NCBI GenBank assembly: GCA_937975585.1
Contig: CALJUC010000244.1
Span: 1-7,132 of the forward strand
Length of the DNA: 7,132 nt
Reading direction: 5' to 3'
DNA from: an uncultured Moraxella sp.
GTDB lineage: Bacteria; Pseudomonadota; Gammaproteobacteria; Pseudomonadales; Moraxellaceae
How positions within the stretch are numbered: position 1 is the first letter of the stretch; each line of letters starts with the position of its first letter. This document shows positions 1-6,341 of the stretch, one piece after another. The notes under the pieces are model-generated. The model did no database searches, was not told where the DNA came from, and worked only from the letters and a program-made list of their open reading frames with translations. The position numbers and the translations under genes are program-made.

Positions 1-67
1 CTTAAGATATTAAGCGGATTTTTTATTGAATAACGAATTTTTAGAAAGCCTAGCAGATAGAACCACC
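1..67. other. Left-end non-coding flank downstream of pdxH
   Basis: This AT-rich stretch follows the pdxH stop codon and runs to the window edge. It holds a weak 5-bp stem (CTTAA-GATA-TTAAG, 1-14) with a T-run a few bases later on the plus strand. That could at best be the tail of a terminator for a convergent gene outside the window. No terminator for pdxH is convincing here, because no GC-containing stem is followed by Ts on the minus strand. No sequencing adapter is visible at this end, unlike the right end. Confidence 0.4.
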
Positions 68-727
68 TTAAGGTAAAAGACGCTCCCTTACCCAAGCTTC
101 CCCATCCCAAGCATAGGTCATACGATCGTGCATACGGTTAGGACGGCCTTGCCAAAACTCGATTTTTTCTACCGTCAACTGATAACCACCCCAAAAATCT
201 GGTAGCGGTATCTCGCCGTCTTGGTATTGCTCACTAAGCTCAGCAAACTTGTCTTCCATCACTTTGCGATTCGCAACGACGCTGCTTTGTGGCTCACTCA
301 CCCAAGCTGCCAGTTGGCTATCGCGTGGTCGGGTATGAAAGTAAGCACCTGATTGCTCACGACCTACTTTATCAACACGGCCTGTTAGGCGCACTTGGCG
401 CTCAAGGCTTGGCCAATAAAAGAGGGCTTCCGCTTGTGGGTTATGCGCTAAATCACTACCCTTTGCGCTGTCATAATTACTATAAAACACCAAACCGACC
501 CCATCTTGCTCAAGGGGTTTTATTTCACGCATTAACAAGGTGCGTACGGCAGGTTGCTTATCTAAACCACAGGTCGCCAAATAAAATGCATAGGCTTCGC
601 TTTTTTCACTCTCAATCGCTTGCTCTACCCATTCATGCAACAAGGGATATGGGGTTTCAGGGATTTGATGCTCTTCAAGTTCCCCCTGCTCATACGATAG
701 ACGATGACTGGTAAAATCAATACTCAT
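68..727 (-). CDS. pdxH: Pyridoxamine/pyridoxine 5'-phosphate oxidase
   Basis: This cytosolic FMN enzyme oxidises pyridoxine or pyridoxamine 5'-phosphate to pyridoxal 5'-phosphate, the last step of the DXP-dependent route and of salvage. At 219 residues it matches the usual length (E. coli about 218). Visible landmarks are V-R-T-L-L-M-R (61-67, FMN/substrate loop), F-Y-S-N (81-84), S-A-K-G (87-90), L-E-R-Q-V (108-112), the phosphate-binding Y-F-H-T-R-P-R-D-S-Q (129-138), and the C-terminal F-W-Q-G-R-P-N-R-M-H-D-R (191-202) with the substrate Arg198 and His200. Two positions differ from E. coli: Arg for the loop Lys, and S-A-K for S-R-K. As I recall, both occur in related families, so I do not read them as loss of function. 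The start is ATG preceded by a modest GGAA ribosome site. It lies 172 bases downstream of glmM in the same direction, with its own -10 candidate. Confidence 0.97.
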   Translation of the reverse strand: MSIDFTSHRLSYEQGELEEHQIPETPYPLLHEWVEQAIESEKSEAYAFYLATCGLDKQPAVRTLLMREIKPLEQDGVGLVFYSNYDSAKGSDLAHNPQAEALFYWPSLERQVRLTGRVDKVGREQSGAYFHTRPRDSQLAAWVSEPQSSVVANRKVMEDKFAELSEQYQDGEIPLPDFWGGYQLTVEKIEFWQGRPNRMHDRMTYAWDGEAWVRERLLP

Positions 728-745
728 AATGTTGTTCCGTTCGTT

Positions 746-774
746 ATTATAATCTTTTAAATTCAGTTTAATAC
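746..774 (-). promoter_or_regulatory. Candidate sigma-70 promoter for pdxH
   Basis: On the minus strand a perfect TATAAT (746-751) lies 18 bases before the pdxH ATG. The hexamer 17 bases upstream (769-774, GTATTA) is a poor -35 match. If real, transcription would start near 739 and leave a leader of only about 12 nucleotides with the GGAA ribosome site. The -10 is seen directly; promoter function is inferred. Confidence 0.38.
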
Positions 775-878
775 TGTGCGCAGCTTTTATGAAAAACAGA
801 GTTTGCAGTACTACCTTGCGAATCCATGCTTCTCATATCTGCGCTCGTGTTCTTTGTCTTAAAATGAATTTATTTGAC

Positions 879-895
879 GATAGATTAAGTCTATC
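879..895 (-). terminator. Short stem-loop just after glmM, weak terminator candidate
   Basis: Four bases beyond the glmM stop codon is a perfect 6-bp inverted repeat (GATAGA / TCTATC) with a 5-base loop. The stem is AT-rich and no T-run follows directly on the minus strand, so termination efficiency would be low. It may instead protect the 3' end of the glmM transcript, or be chance. Some read-through into pdxH is therefore possible. Confidence 0.3.
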
Positions 896-899
896 TAGT

Positions 900-2255
900 T
901 TAACCCATGACGCGTTTGACTTCAGCAGCCAAATCATTCGCCAATACATCACACTCAATCTCATCGTCACTTTCAACCATAATACGAATCAATGGTTCAG
1001 TACCTGATTGACGAATCAGCAATCGACCATGACCGGCTAGCTGCGCTTCGGCTTGGGCAAATCGTTCAACCAACTCTGGGAAATTATAGGGATCTTGTTT
1101 TTGTTCAAGGCGCACATTGACCAATTTTTGTGGTAACTGGGTATAGCCTTGCGCCAATTCACTTAACGTTAGGCCTGTTTCGGCTAATAGCGCCAATACT
1201 TGTAGGCCCGCAACAATCGCATCACCAGTACTGGCTTTGTCCAACGTCAAAATATGGCCTGATGGCTCGCCGCCCAATGTCCAACCGTTTTTCTCTAAGT
1301 CTTGCATGACATAACGGTCACCCACTTTGGCACGCGCAAATGGCACCCTTTCTTTCTCAAGGGCTAATTGTAGGCCCATGTTACTCATCAAGGTACCCAC
1401 TACACCGTCCGCTTTTTGCTGACCTTTGGTCGCTAGGATATACAAAATTGCATCACCATCGACCAAGTTACCTTGTTCATCGACCATGATAATACGGTCA
1501 CCATCGCCATCTAAGGCAATACCGACATCACCACCATGTGTAACGACGGCTTGTTGCAAGCTTTCTGGATGCGTTGAGCCTACGTTGTCATTAATATTAA
1601 TGCCGTTTGGTTCAGTGGCAATGCCCATCACTTTGGCACCTAATTCACGCAATACGCGCGGTGCCACGCTATAACCGGCACCATTGGCACAGTCAACCAC
1701 GATTTTTAGCGAGCTCAAGCTTAAATTATAAGGGAACGTGCCTTTACAAAACTCGATATAGCGGCCTTTGGCATCCTCGACACGGAACGTACGCCCAAGC
1801 GATTCAGGGGTATCAATTTCAACATTAATGTCTTTAATTTCTGCTAATTTTTCATTAATCGCTTGCTGGATATCATCCGAAAGTTTTTTGCCATCGGCTG
1901 AGAAAAATTTGACGCCATTGTCATAGAATGGGTTGTGAGAGGCTGAAATCACCACGCCCGCATCCGCATGAAAACTACGGGTTAAATGCGCAATTGCCGG
2001 TGTTGGAATAACGCCAAGCATATGCACATCCACACCCGCTGCGTTAAAACCCGCCTGTAAACAAGCTTCAATGACATAACCGGATAATCGGGTATCTTTA
2101 CCAATTACCACGTTTGGGTGAGGTGCGTCCTCACGATTGGTTTGTTGTTCTAGTAATACTTTACCTGTTGCATAGCCGAGTTTGATTAAAAACTGTGGAT
2201 GAATCGGAAAGACACCAAATTTACCACGAATGCCATCTGTACCAAAGTAGCTCAT
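900..2255 (-). CDS. glmM: Phosphoglucosamine mutase
   Basis: GlmM interconverts glucosamine-6-phosphate and glucosamine-1-phosphate, feeding UDP-GlcNAc synthesis for peptidoglycan and lipopolysaccharide. The 451-residue protein is an alpha-D-phosphohexomutase with all four signature loops. These are the N-terminal F-G-T-D-G-I-R-G (4-11), the catalytic loop I-S-A-S-H-N-P with the phosphorylatable serine at 106, the Mg-binding D-G-D-G-D-R (249-254), the sugar loop G-G-E-P-S-G-H (328-334) and the phosphate loop R-Q-S-G-T-E-P (415-421). The reading frame stays open 20 codons further, to an ATG at 2315. I chose 2255 because family members begin a few residues before F-G-T-D-G-I-R-G, and because the best promoter candidate would start transcription downstream of 2315. 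In many gammaproteobacteria glmM follows ftsH-folP; here the upstream gene is guaB, separated by a strong terminator. Confidence 0.97.
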   Translation of the reverse strand: MSYFGTDGIRGKFGVFPIHPQFLIKLGYATGKVLLEQQTNREDAPHPNVVIGKDTRLSGYVIEACLQAGFNAAGVDVHMLGVIPTPAIAHLTRSFHADAGVVISASHNPFYDNGVKFFSADGKKLSDDIQQAINEKLAEIKDINVEIDTPESLGRTFRVEDAKGRYIEFCKGTFPYNLSLSSLKIVVDCANGAGYSVAPRVLRELGAKVMGIATEPNGININDNVGSTHPESLQQAVVTHGGDVGIALDGDGDRIIMVDEQGNLVDGDAILYILATKGQQKADGVVGTLMSNMGLQLALEKERVPFARAKVGDRYVMQDLEKNGWTLGGEPSGHILTLDKASTGDAIVAGLQVLALLAETGLTLSELAQGYTQLPQKLVNVRLEQKQDPYNFPELVERFAQAEAQLAGHGRLLIRQSGTEPLIRIMVESDDEIECDVLANDLAAEVKRVMG

Positions 2256-2297
2256 AATTATTCCAAGTATTTGACTATCAGTTATTATTGCCTGATT

Positions 2298-2306
2298 AGC
2301 ATAGCA
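2298..2306 (-). promoter_or_regulatory. Candidate extended -10 promoter for glmM
   Basis: The minus strand reads TGCTATGCT, an extended -10 (TGn plus TATGCT, 4 of 6 matches), 42 bases before the chosen glmM ATG. I see no good -35 at normal spacing. A start near 2291 would give a leader of about 36 nucleotides and exclude the alternative upstream ATG at 2315. The same TGCTATGNT form occurs before the cobalamin adenosyltransferase gene. This is moderate pattern evidence only. Confidence 0.33.
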
Positions 2307-2485
2307 AAATTCCAATGAACTTGCATAATTGTTTATCGAAAAAATTTAACTTATGTTTGTTATTTCAACGAATTGTAATAATTGTTAATCACTTTTTTAG
2401 TGGGCTTATAACGAGATAGGTTTAATAATCCATTCGACTGGCAATTATGATATCTACCTATACATAACGCGCCACTCTAAACCAT
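2307..2485. other. AT-rich intergenic region between glmM and the guaB terminator
   Basis: No gene is apparent. The sequence is AT-rich and contains three copies of AATTGT on the plus strand (2327-2332, 2371-2376, 2380-2385), two of them 9 bases apart. Repeats this short are expected by chance in such composition, so I assign no operator. A minus-strand TTATAA-like element near 2405-2412 lacks a convincing -35 partner. Confidence 0.3.
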
Positions 2486-2519
2486 AAAAAATCCGTAACG
2501 CTCGATAGAGTTACGGATT
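2486..2519 (-). terminator. Intrinsic terminator of guaB
   Basis: On the minus strand a perfect 10-bp inverted repeat (AATCCGTAAC at 2490-2499 with GTTACGGATT at 2510-2519) encloses a 10-base loop. It runs straight into a T6 tract (2486-2491, overlapping the last stem bases). It begins 31 bases after the guaB stop. The plus-strand reading has no T-run after the stem, so it is directional. It isolates guaB from glmM downstream. Confidence 0.9.
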
Positions 2520-2550
2520 AGGGTTACTAATAAAGTTACAGCAAACTTGA

Positions 2551-4017
2551 TTAGTTTAAGCGATAGTTTGGCGCTTCTTTGGTGATTTGTACGTCATGCA
2601 CGTGTGATTCTTTCATACCTGCTGAGGTCACACGCACAAATTGTGGTTTGCTACGCATTTCTTCGATATTGGCACAACCGGTATAACCCATTGATGAACG
2701 TAAACCACCCGTTAACTGCTGTACGATGTTGTTCACTGGGCCTTTATAAGGCACGCGACCTTCAATACCTTCTGGTACCAATTTTTCCACACCTTCTTTA
2801 GCGTCTTGGAAGTAACGGTCTGATGAGCCGTTTTGACCACTCATAGCACCCAATGAACCCATACCGCGATACGCTTTGTAATAACGGCCTTGGAATAGCT
2901 CAACGTCACCTGGGGCTTCTTCGGTACCCGCAAGGAGTGAACCCACCATAATGGCTGAAGCACCCGCGGCTAAGGCTTTTGCCATATCGCCTGAGAAACG
3001 GATACCACCATCAGCGATAAGTGGGATGTCATTTTTTAGTGCGTCAGCAACGTTACTGATGGCTGAAATTTGTGGTACGCCGACACCCGCGATAATACGC
3101 GTGGTACAGATTGAGCCTGGGCCAATACCGACTTTTACTGCATCCGCACCAGCATCACGCAATGCCAATGCCGCATCGCCAGTCGCGATATTACCACCAA
3201 TCACTTGAATGTGTGGGTAGTTCTTTTTCACCCATGCCACACGGTCAATAACGCCTTTTGAATGGCCATGTGCGGTATCAACAACCAATACGTCAACATC
3301 GGCCGCGACCAAAGCTTCAACACGCGCTTCAGTGTCTGCCCCTGTACCCACTGCCGCACCAACACGTAGGCGACCTTGGCTGTCTTTACACGCATTTGGG
3401 TTATTTTCTGCTTTTGTAAAGTCGTTAACGGTAATAAGACCTTTTAACGCAAAGTTATCGTCAACCACGATGACTTTTTCGATACGGTGTTCGTGTAACA
3501 AGGCTTTGATATTTTCGGTGCTCTCGCCTTCTTTTACGGTAATCAATTTATCTTGTGCGGTCATGATATTACGCACTGGCTGAGACAAGTTGGTCTCAAA
3601 ACGAATGTCACGATGGGTCACGATACCAACGACTTTATTACCCTCGACCACTGGCACACCGCTGATTTTGTTTTCTTGGGTGATACGTACAACCTCACCA
3701 ACACTCATGTCAGGTGACACAGAAATCGGGTCAACCACCGTACCGGCTTCGAATTTTTTCACGCGGCGTACGTGCATGGCTTGCATATCGATGTCCATGT
3801 TTTTGTGCAAGATACCGATACCGCCCAATTGGGCCATGGTGATGGCCATTTCAGACTCGGTCACTGTATCCATCGCCGCAGAAACCAACGGTAGATTTAG
3901 GGTAATGCCACGGGTCAAACGCGTCTTAAGGTCAACCATTTTTGGTAAAACTTCAGAATAAGCAGGTAAAAGTAGCACGTCATCAAAGGTCAGTGCTTCA
4001 TCAACGATTCGTAACAT
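2551..4017 (-). CDS. guaB: Inosine-5'-monophosphate dehydrogenase
   Basis: GuaB oxidises IMP to XMP with NAD+, the committed step of guanine nucleotide synthesis. The protein is 488 residues, the same length as the E. coli enzyme. It is a TIM barrel interrupted by a CBS-domain pair (about 94-205), with V-P-V-V-E-G-N (121-127) in the first and V-I-V-V-D-D-N (182-188) in the second. The catalytic loop G-P-G-S-I-C-T-T-R carries the nucleophile Cys304. A-D-G-G-I-R (335-340) binds the IMP phosphate, and the mobile flap has Arg401-Tyr402. An in-frame ATG 12 codons upstream (4053) is possible, but the ATG at 4017 has an AAGGGG ribosome site at 4024-4029, six bases away, and begins M-L-R-I-V-D-E-A-L-T-F-D-D-V as in the family. 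guaA is not adjacent, and the terminator downstream makes guaB a single-gene unit here. Confidence 0.98.
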   Translation of the reverse strand: MLRIVDEALTFDDVLLLPAYSEVLPKMVDLKTRLTRGITLNLPLVSAAMDTVTESEMAITMAQLGGIGILHKNMDIDMQAMHVRRVKKFEAGTVVDPISVSPDMSVGEVVRITQENKISGVPVVEGNKVVGIVTHRDIRFETNLSQPVRNIMTAQDKLITVKEGESTENIKALLHEHRIEKVIVVDDNFALKGLITVNDFTKAENNPNACKDSQGRLRVGAAVGTGADTEARVEALVAADVDVLVVDTAHGHSKGVIDRVAWVKKNYPHIQVIGGNIATGDAALALRDAGADAVKVGIGPGSICTTRIIAGVGVPQISAISNVADALKNDIPLIADGGIRFSGDMAKALAAGASAIMVGSLLAGTEEAPGDVELFQGRYYKAYRGMGSLGAMSGQNGSSDRYFQDAKEGVEKLVPEGIEGRVPYKGPVNNIVQQLTGGLRSSMGYTGCANIEEMRSKPQFVRVTSAGMKESHVHDVQITKEAPNYRLN

Positions 4018-4191
4018 AGGTTGCCCCTTAAGTGTCAATGTACCGCTTAGCAAATGCCGCGGTTATTTATGGATTTGGCTTTTAAATACTCAATAATAGA
4101 TAGTGTAATCAAGCGAATTTTCAAGTTCGATGGATTGGGACGCATCCCGCCACCATACTAACAGCGAAATGTGACAAAAAATGCCGACCAT
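4018..4191. other. guaB leader and upstream region
   Basis: This is the proximal half of a 331-base gap between guaB and the yqaA-like gene, and I see no gene in it. On the minus strand TTGAAA (4119-4124) is a fair -35. It pairs either with TATCTA (4097-4102, 16-base spacer, weak -10) or with TATTAT (4093-4098, good -10 but a 20-base spacer). Neither is ideal, so a guaB promoter here is plausible but unproven. The implied leader is about 65-75 nucleotides. A small GGGA/TCCC stem (4137-4148) lies upstream. No purine riboswitch-like fold is recognisable by eye. Confidence 0.35.
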
Positions 4192-4233
4192 AAAACCGCA
4201 AAAGGCTGAACAGTTTCCTGCCCAGCCTTGTGG
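4192..4233 (-). terminator. Probable terminator of the cysS-yqaA transcript
   Basis: Read on the minus strand, AAGGCTG (4223-4229) pairs with CAGCCTT (4202-4208). Inside, two G-U wobbles and CAG/CTG close on a GAAA tetraloop, making a 12-bp stem with a GNRA cap. Outside, CCAC/GCGG (4230-4233 with 4196-4199) can extend the stem past a two-base bulge with one mismatch, followed by TTTT (4192-4195). It lies about 115 bases after the yqaA-like stop. The plus strand would have A-C mismatches where the minus strand has G-U, favouring minus orientation. The short T-tract limits certainty. Confidence 0.55.
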
Positions 4234-4273
4234 TATTAGTCTGTTGTCAGCTCAAATCGCAATTGACACCATC

Positions 4274-4318
4274 TTTTATTTAAGTTTTAAATTAACCGTC
4301 TATTCTAAATAAAACTTA
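4274..4318. repeat. Overlapping AT-rich inverted repeats
   Basis: TAAGTTTTA (4281-4289) is the exact reverse complement of TAAAACTTA (4310-4318). TTTTATTTA (4274-4282) is the exact reverse complement of TAAATAAAA (4306-4314). The two 9-bp pairings share bases, so only one can form at a time. They lie 31 bases past the stop of the yqaA-like gene. No T-tract follows, so this is not a standard terminator. Low sequence complexity makes chance a real alternative. Confidence 0.4.
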
Positions 4319-4348
4319 TAGATTTTGCAACATTTTTTGATATAAGGA

Positions 4349-4774
4349 CTAAAAGAATCCTTGATAAATGGCATACAACATCAGATAACGCCCCGTCTTG
4401 GCAACCACAACCAATAGCAAAAACCGCCAAAACCGCTCGCCTAGTACACCCGCAAACAAGGTAATCGGGTCGCCAATGATAGGCACCCAACTTAGCAGCA
4501 ACGACCAAAATCCGTATTTATCATACGTGCGTTTGGCTTTGGCTAAATGTTCGGCAGATACCGGAAACCATTTTTTGTCATGAAAACGGTCGATTTGCTG
4601 ACCTAGCCAAAAATTAACGCAGGAGCCGAGTATATTGCCAAGACTAGCTATAGTCAGTAGTAGATAGGCGTTATACTGCTCTCGCGATAGCAAGCCAATC
4701 AGCACCGCCTCTGACTGCATCGGCAACAAGGTCGCCGAGCCAAAAGCGGCAAAAAACAGTAACCAATAAGCCAA
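4349..4774 (-). CDS. yqaA: YqaA-type DedA/VTT-family inner-membrane protein
   Basis: This 141-residue membrane protein belongs to the SNARE-associated/DedA (VTT) superfamily and most resembles E. coli YqaA (about 142 residues). DedA-family members act in inner-membrane homeostasis, and some flip undecaprenyl phosphate or phospholipids. The role of the short YqaA branch is not established. Visible motifs are S-A-T-L-L-P-M-Q-S-E-A-V-L (13-25, re-entrant loop signature), G-N-I-L-G-S-C-V-N-F-W-L-G (46-58), and L-L-S-W-V-P-I-I-G-D-P-I-T (93-105) with its Pro and acidic residue. Hydrophobic stretches lie near 3-18, 35-57, 90-110 and 117-137. The start is TTG: a TAA codon lies immediately upstream in frame, the first in-frame ATG (codon 19) would delete the loop motif, and AAGTGA (4783-4788) is suitably spaced. 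It starts 30 bases after the cysS stop and is probably cotranscribed with it. Confidence 0.88.
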   Translation of the reverse strand: MAYWLLFFAAFGSATLLPMQSEAVLIGLLSREQYNAYLLLTIASLGNILGSCVNFWLGQQIDRFHDKKWFPVSAEHLAKAKRTYDKYGFWSLLLSWVPIIGDPITLFAGVLGERFWRFLLLVVVAKTGRYLMLYAIYQGFF

Positions 4775-4782
4775 TTAAGCTA

Positions 4783-4788
4783 TCACTT
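4783..4788 (-). promoter_or_regulatory. Ribosome binding site supporting a TTG start
   Basis: AAGTGA on the minus strand lies 8 bases before the TTG initiation codon (4772-4774) of the yqaA-like gene and partly matches the anti-Shine-Dalgarno sequence. Because TAA directly precedes the TTG in frame, no start further upstream is possible. Together with the family length, this site decides the start. Confidence 0.55.
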
Positions 4789-4804
4789 AAATAAAAGCTA
4801 GCGA

Positions 4805-6235
4805 TTAAACACGGCGCCAAGTGGTACCGTTTTTACCGTCTTCGAGCTCGATACCTTGCGCCTTTAAGTCGTGACGGATTTGATCAGCTTTGGCAAAATC
4901 TTTATCCGCTTTGGCTTGTTTACGGGCATCAATTTGGGCTTGGATGTCCGCATCGCTTAAACCGTCAGCCTCACCGATTTGCGCTTGCAAAAACTCGGTT
5001 GGGGCGAGTTGCAAGATATTAAGTGGCTGTGCCAAGTTTTTTAACAGGTTAGCTAACGCAACCGCTTCGGCATTACCTTCATCCGTTCCAAGGTTCACCG
5101 CTTTATTGACCTCACGCGCTAAGTTAAATAACACACTAACCGCACCGGCACTATTAAAGTCATCATTCATTGCGGCATAAAACGCATTTTGATATTCACT
5201 GGTGCCTAATGTCGTATCTGCTCTCGCACCCTCTAGTTGCTCTACTGCCTTCAATGCTTGGTATAAACGTGTCAAACTGGCATGTGATTCAACCAAGGCC
5301 GCATCCGAGAAATTAATCGGGCTACGGTAATGGCTTGATAAGATAAAGAAACGAATGGTTTCTGGGTGAAACTGTTGCATCACATCACGGATGGTAAAGA
5401 AATTGCCCAACGATTTGGACATTTTCTCGCCATCGACATTGATAAAGCCAACATGCATCCAGTTATTGGCGTAAGTTTTACCCGTTGCACCTTCTGACTG
5501 GGCGATTTCATTCTCATGGTGAGGGAATTGTAAGTCATGACCACCGCCATGAATATCAAAGGTATCGCCTAAGCAGCACGTACTCATGGCTGAGCACTCA
5601 ATATGCCAACCGGGACGACCGATACCCCAAGGCGATTGCCAATTTGGCTCGGATGGCTTGGCAGCTTTCCATAGTACGAAGTCGAATGGACTCTTCTTAT
5701 CATCAACGGTATCGACACGCGCGCCTGCCTGCATATCGGCTAAGCGACGTTTTGACAATTTGCCGTACTCAGGGAATTTGTCCACGGCATAATACACATC
5801 CCCACCTGTGCCTTGATACGCCAAGTCTTTACCGATTAAGGTATTAATCATACCTTGCATATTATCGATATAATCGGTCGCGCGTGGCTCACTGGTTGGA
5901 CGTAAGCAGCCTAAAGCGTCCGCATCTTCATGCATTGCCTTGATAAAAGTTTCGGTCAACTCACGAATATCAATGCCTTTTTCATTAGCACGGTTAATGA
6001 TTTTGTCATCAATATCGGTGATATTACGCACATAGTTGACGTCATAGCCTAAATGCTTTAACCAACGCACCACCACGTCAAAGCCGACCATCACCCGTGC
6101 GTGTCCAATATGACAATAATCATAGACCGTCATCCCGCACACATACATACCAACTTTACCGGCTTGCAATGGGGTAAATGGACGTTTTTGGCCGCTCATG
6201 GAGTCAAACAGTTGGATTGGCATCGGTTGGCTCAT
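4805..6235 (-). CDS. cysS: Cysteinyl-tRNA synthetase
   Basis: CysS charges tRNA-Cys with cysteine in the cytosol. It is a class I aminoacyl-tRNA synthetase acting as a monomer with one zinc. At 476 residues it is slightly longer than E. coli CysS (461). The class I signatures are H-I-G-H (42-45) and K-M-S-K-S (271-275). The zinc ligands align with E. coli at a constant +5 offset: Cys33 (Y-V-C-G-M-T-V-Y-D), Cys214 (G-W-H-I-E-C-S-A-M), His239 and Glu243 (F-P-H-H-E-N-E). The C-terminal part (about 320-476) is the helical anticodon-binding region, ending with D-F-A-K-A-D-Q-I-R. The start at 6235 has an AGGTGA ribosome site three bases upstream; Met5 is a less supported alternative. It heads the probable cysS-yqaA operon and is divergent from the adenosyltransferase gene. 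No T-box-like leader is evident in the 106-base gap. Confidence 0.98.
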   Translation of the reverse strand: MSQPMPIQLFDSMSGQKRPFTPLQAGKVGMYVCGMTVYDYCHIGHARVMVGFDVVVRWLKHLGYDVNYVRNITDIDDKIINRANEKGIDIRELTETFIKAMHEDADALGCLRPTSEPRATDYIDNMQGMINTLIGKDLAYQGTGGDVYYAVDKFPEYGKLSKRRLADMQAGARVDTVDDKKSPFDFVLWKAAKPSEPNWQSPWGIGRPGWHIECSAMSTCCLGDTFDIHGGGHDLQFPHHENEIAQSEGATGKTYANNWMHVGFINVDGEKMSKSLGNFFTIRDVMQQFHPETIRFFILSSHYRSPINFSDAALVESHASLTRLYQALKAVEQLEGARADTTLGTSEYQNAFYAAMNDDFNSAGAVSVLFNLAREVNKAVNLGTDEGNAEAVALANLLKNLAQPLNILQLAPTEFLQAQIGEADGLSDADIQAQIDARKQAKADKDFAKADQIRHDLKAQGIELEDGKNGTTWRRV

Positions 6236-6238
6236 AAA

Positions 6239-6244
6239 TCACCT
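6239..6244 (-). promoter_or_regulatory. Strong Shine-Dalgarno of cysS
   Basis: AGGTGA on the minus strand is followed by TTT and the cysS ATG. It is the clearest ribosome site in the window and favours the start at 6235 over the in-frame ATG four codons later. Confidence 0.7.
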
Positions 6245-6275
6245 GTTACTAGGAATAAATAAAAGACAATCGGCT

Positions 6276-6304
6276 ATCATACCGAAATTTATAAAAAAGT
6301 GCTA
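6276..6304 (-). promoter_or_regulatory. Candidate cysS promoter
   Basis: The minus strand carries TATGAT (6276-6281), five of six matches to the -10 consensus. The hexamer 17 bases upstream (6299-6304, TAGCAC) is a weak -35. Transcription would begin near 6269, giving a leader of about 34 nucleotides that includes the AGGTGA ribosome site. It overlaps the opposing promoter of the adenosyltransferase gene. Confidence 0.45.
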
Positions 6305-6308
6305 TGAT
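6280..6308 (+). promoter_or_regulatory. Candidate extended -10 promoter of the cobalamin adenosyltransferase gene
   Basis: TGCTATGAT (6300-6308) is an extended -10 (TGn plus TATGAT). The -35 position (6280-6285, TACCGA) is poor, which is common for extended -10 promoters. Transcription would start near 6315, giving a leader of about 27 nucleotides. The -10 here is the mirror image of the cysS -10, 21 bases away. Confidence 0.5.
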
Positions 6309-6341
6309 TTACCCTTTTTGGGCGATTGAAAAACTATTACT

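Noticed and set aside
1..14. CTTAAGATATTAAG palindrome-like stem at the window start
   Set aside because: It is a 5-bp AT stem with a displaced T-run, too weak for a terminator, and the neighbouring sequence is not visible.
66..73. CCTTAAGG palindrome at the pdxH stop codon
   Set aside because: An 8-base perfect palindrome with no loop, overlapping codons, is common by chance and has no T-tract.
120..330. PdxH substitutions (Arg67 for Lys, Ala88 for Arg) as signs of inactivation
   Set aside because: The phosphate, substrate and most FMN contacts remain, the changes fall outside this C-terminal core, and similar residues are, as I recall, normal in related Moraxellaceae proteins.
289..714. 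Open frame of about 141 codons on the plus strand opposite pdxH
   Set aside because: It lies wholly antisense to a clearly conserved gene, has no recognisable domain or ribosome site, and its residue make-up looks like a frame shadow.
789..1007. Small plus-strand open frame spanning the pdxH-glmM gap into glmM
   Set aside because: It runs into the 3' end of glmM antisense, resembles nothing I know, and has no ribosome site.
2256..2315. Possible 20-residue N-terminal extension of GlmM
   Set aside because: Family members start just before F-G-T-D-G-I-R-G, and the best promoter candidate lies within this extension.
3590..3961. Open frame of about 123 codons on the plus strand opposite guaB
   Set aside because: It is antisense to the conserved IMP dehydrogenase, with biased composition (many Met, Thr, Ser) expected from reading a CBS/TIM-barrel gene backwards.
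4033..4038. Perfect TTGACA on the minus strand 15 bases before the guaB ATG
   Set aside because: A -10 at normal spacing would fall inside guaB, and nothing suitable is there; it overlaps the leader next to the ribosome site.
4263..4292. Plus-strand TTGACA with TTAAAT at an 18-base spacer, a possible antisense promoter into yqaA
   Set aside because: The -10 is only 4 of 6 in very AT-rich DNA, and no plus-strand gene or RNA structure follows. It cannot be distinguished from chance without transcript data.
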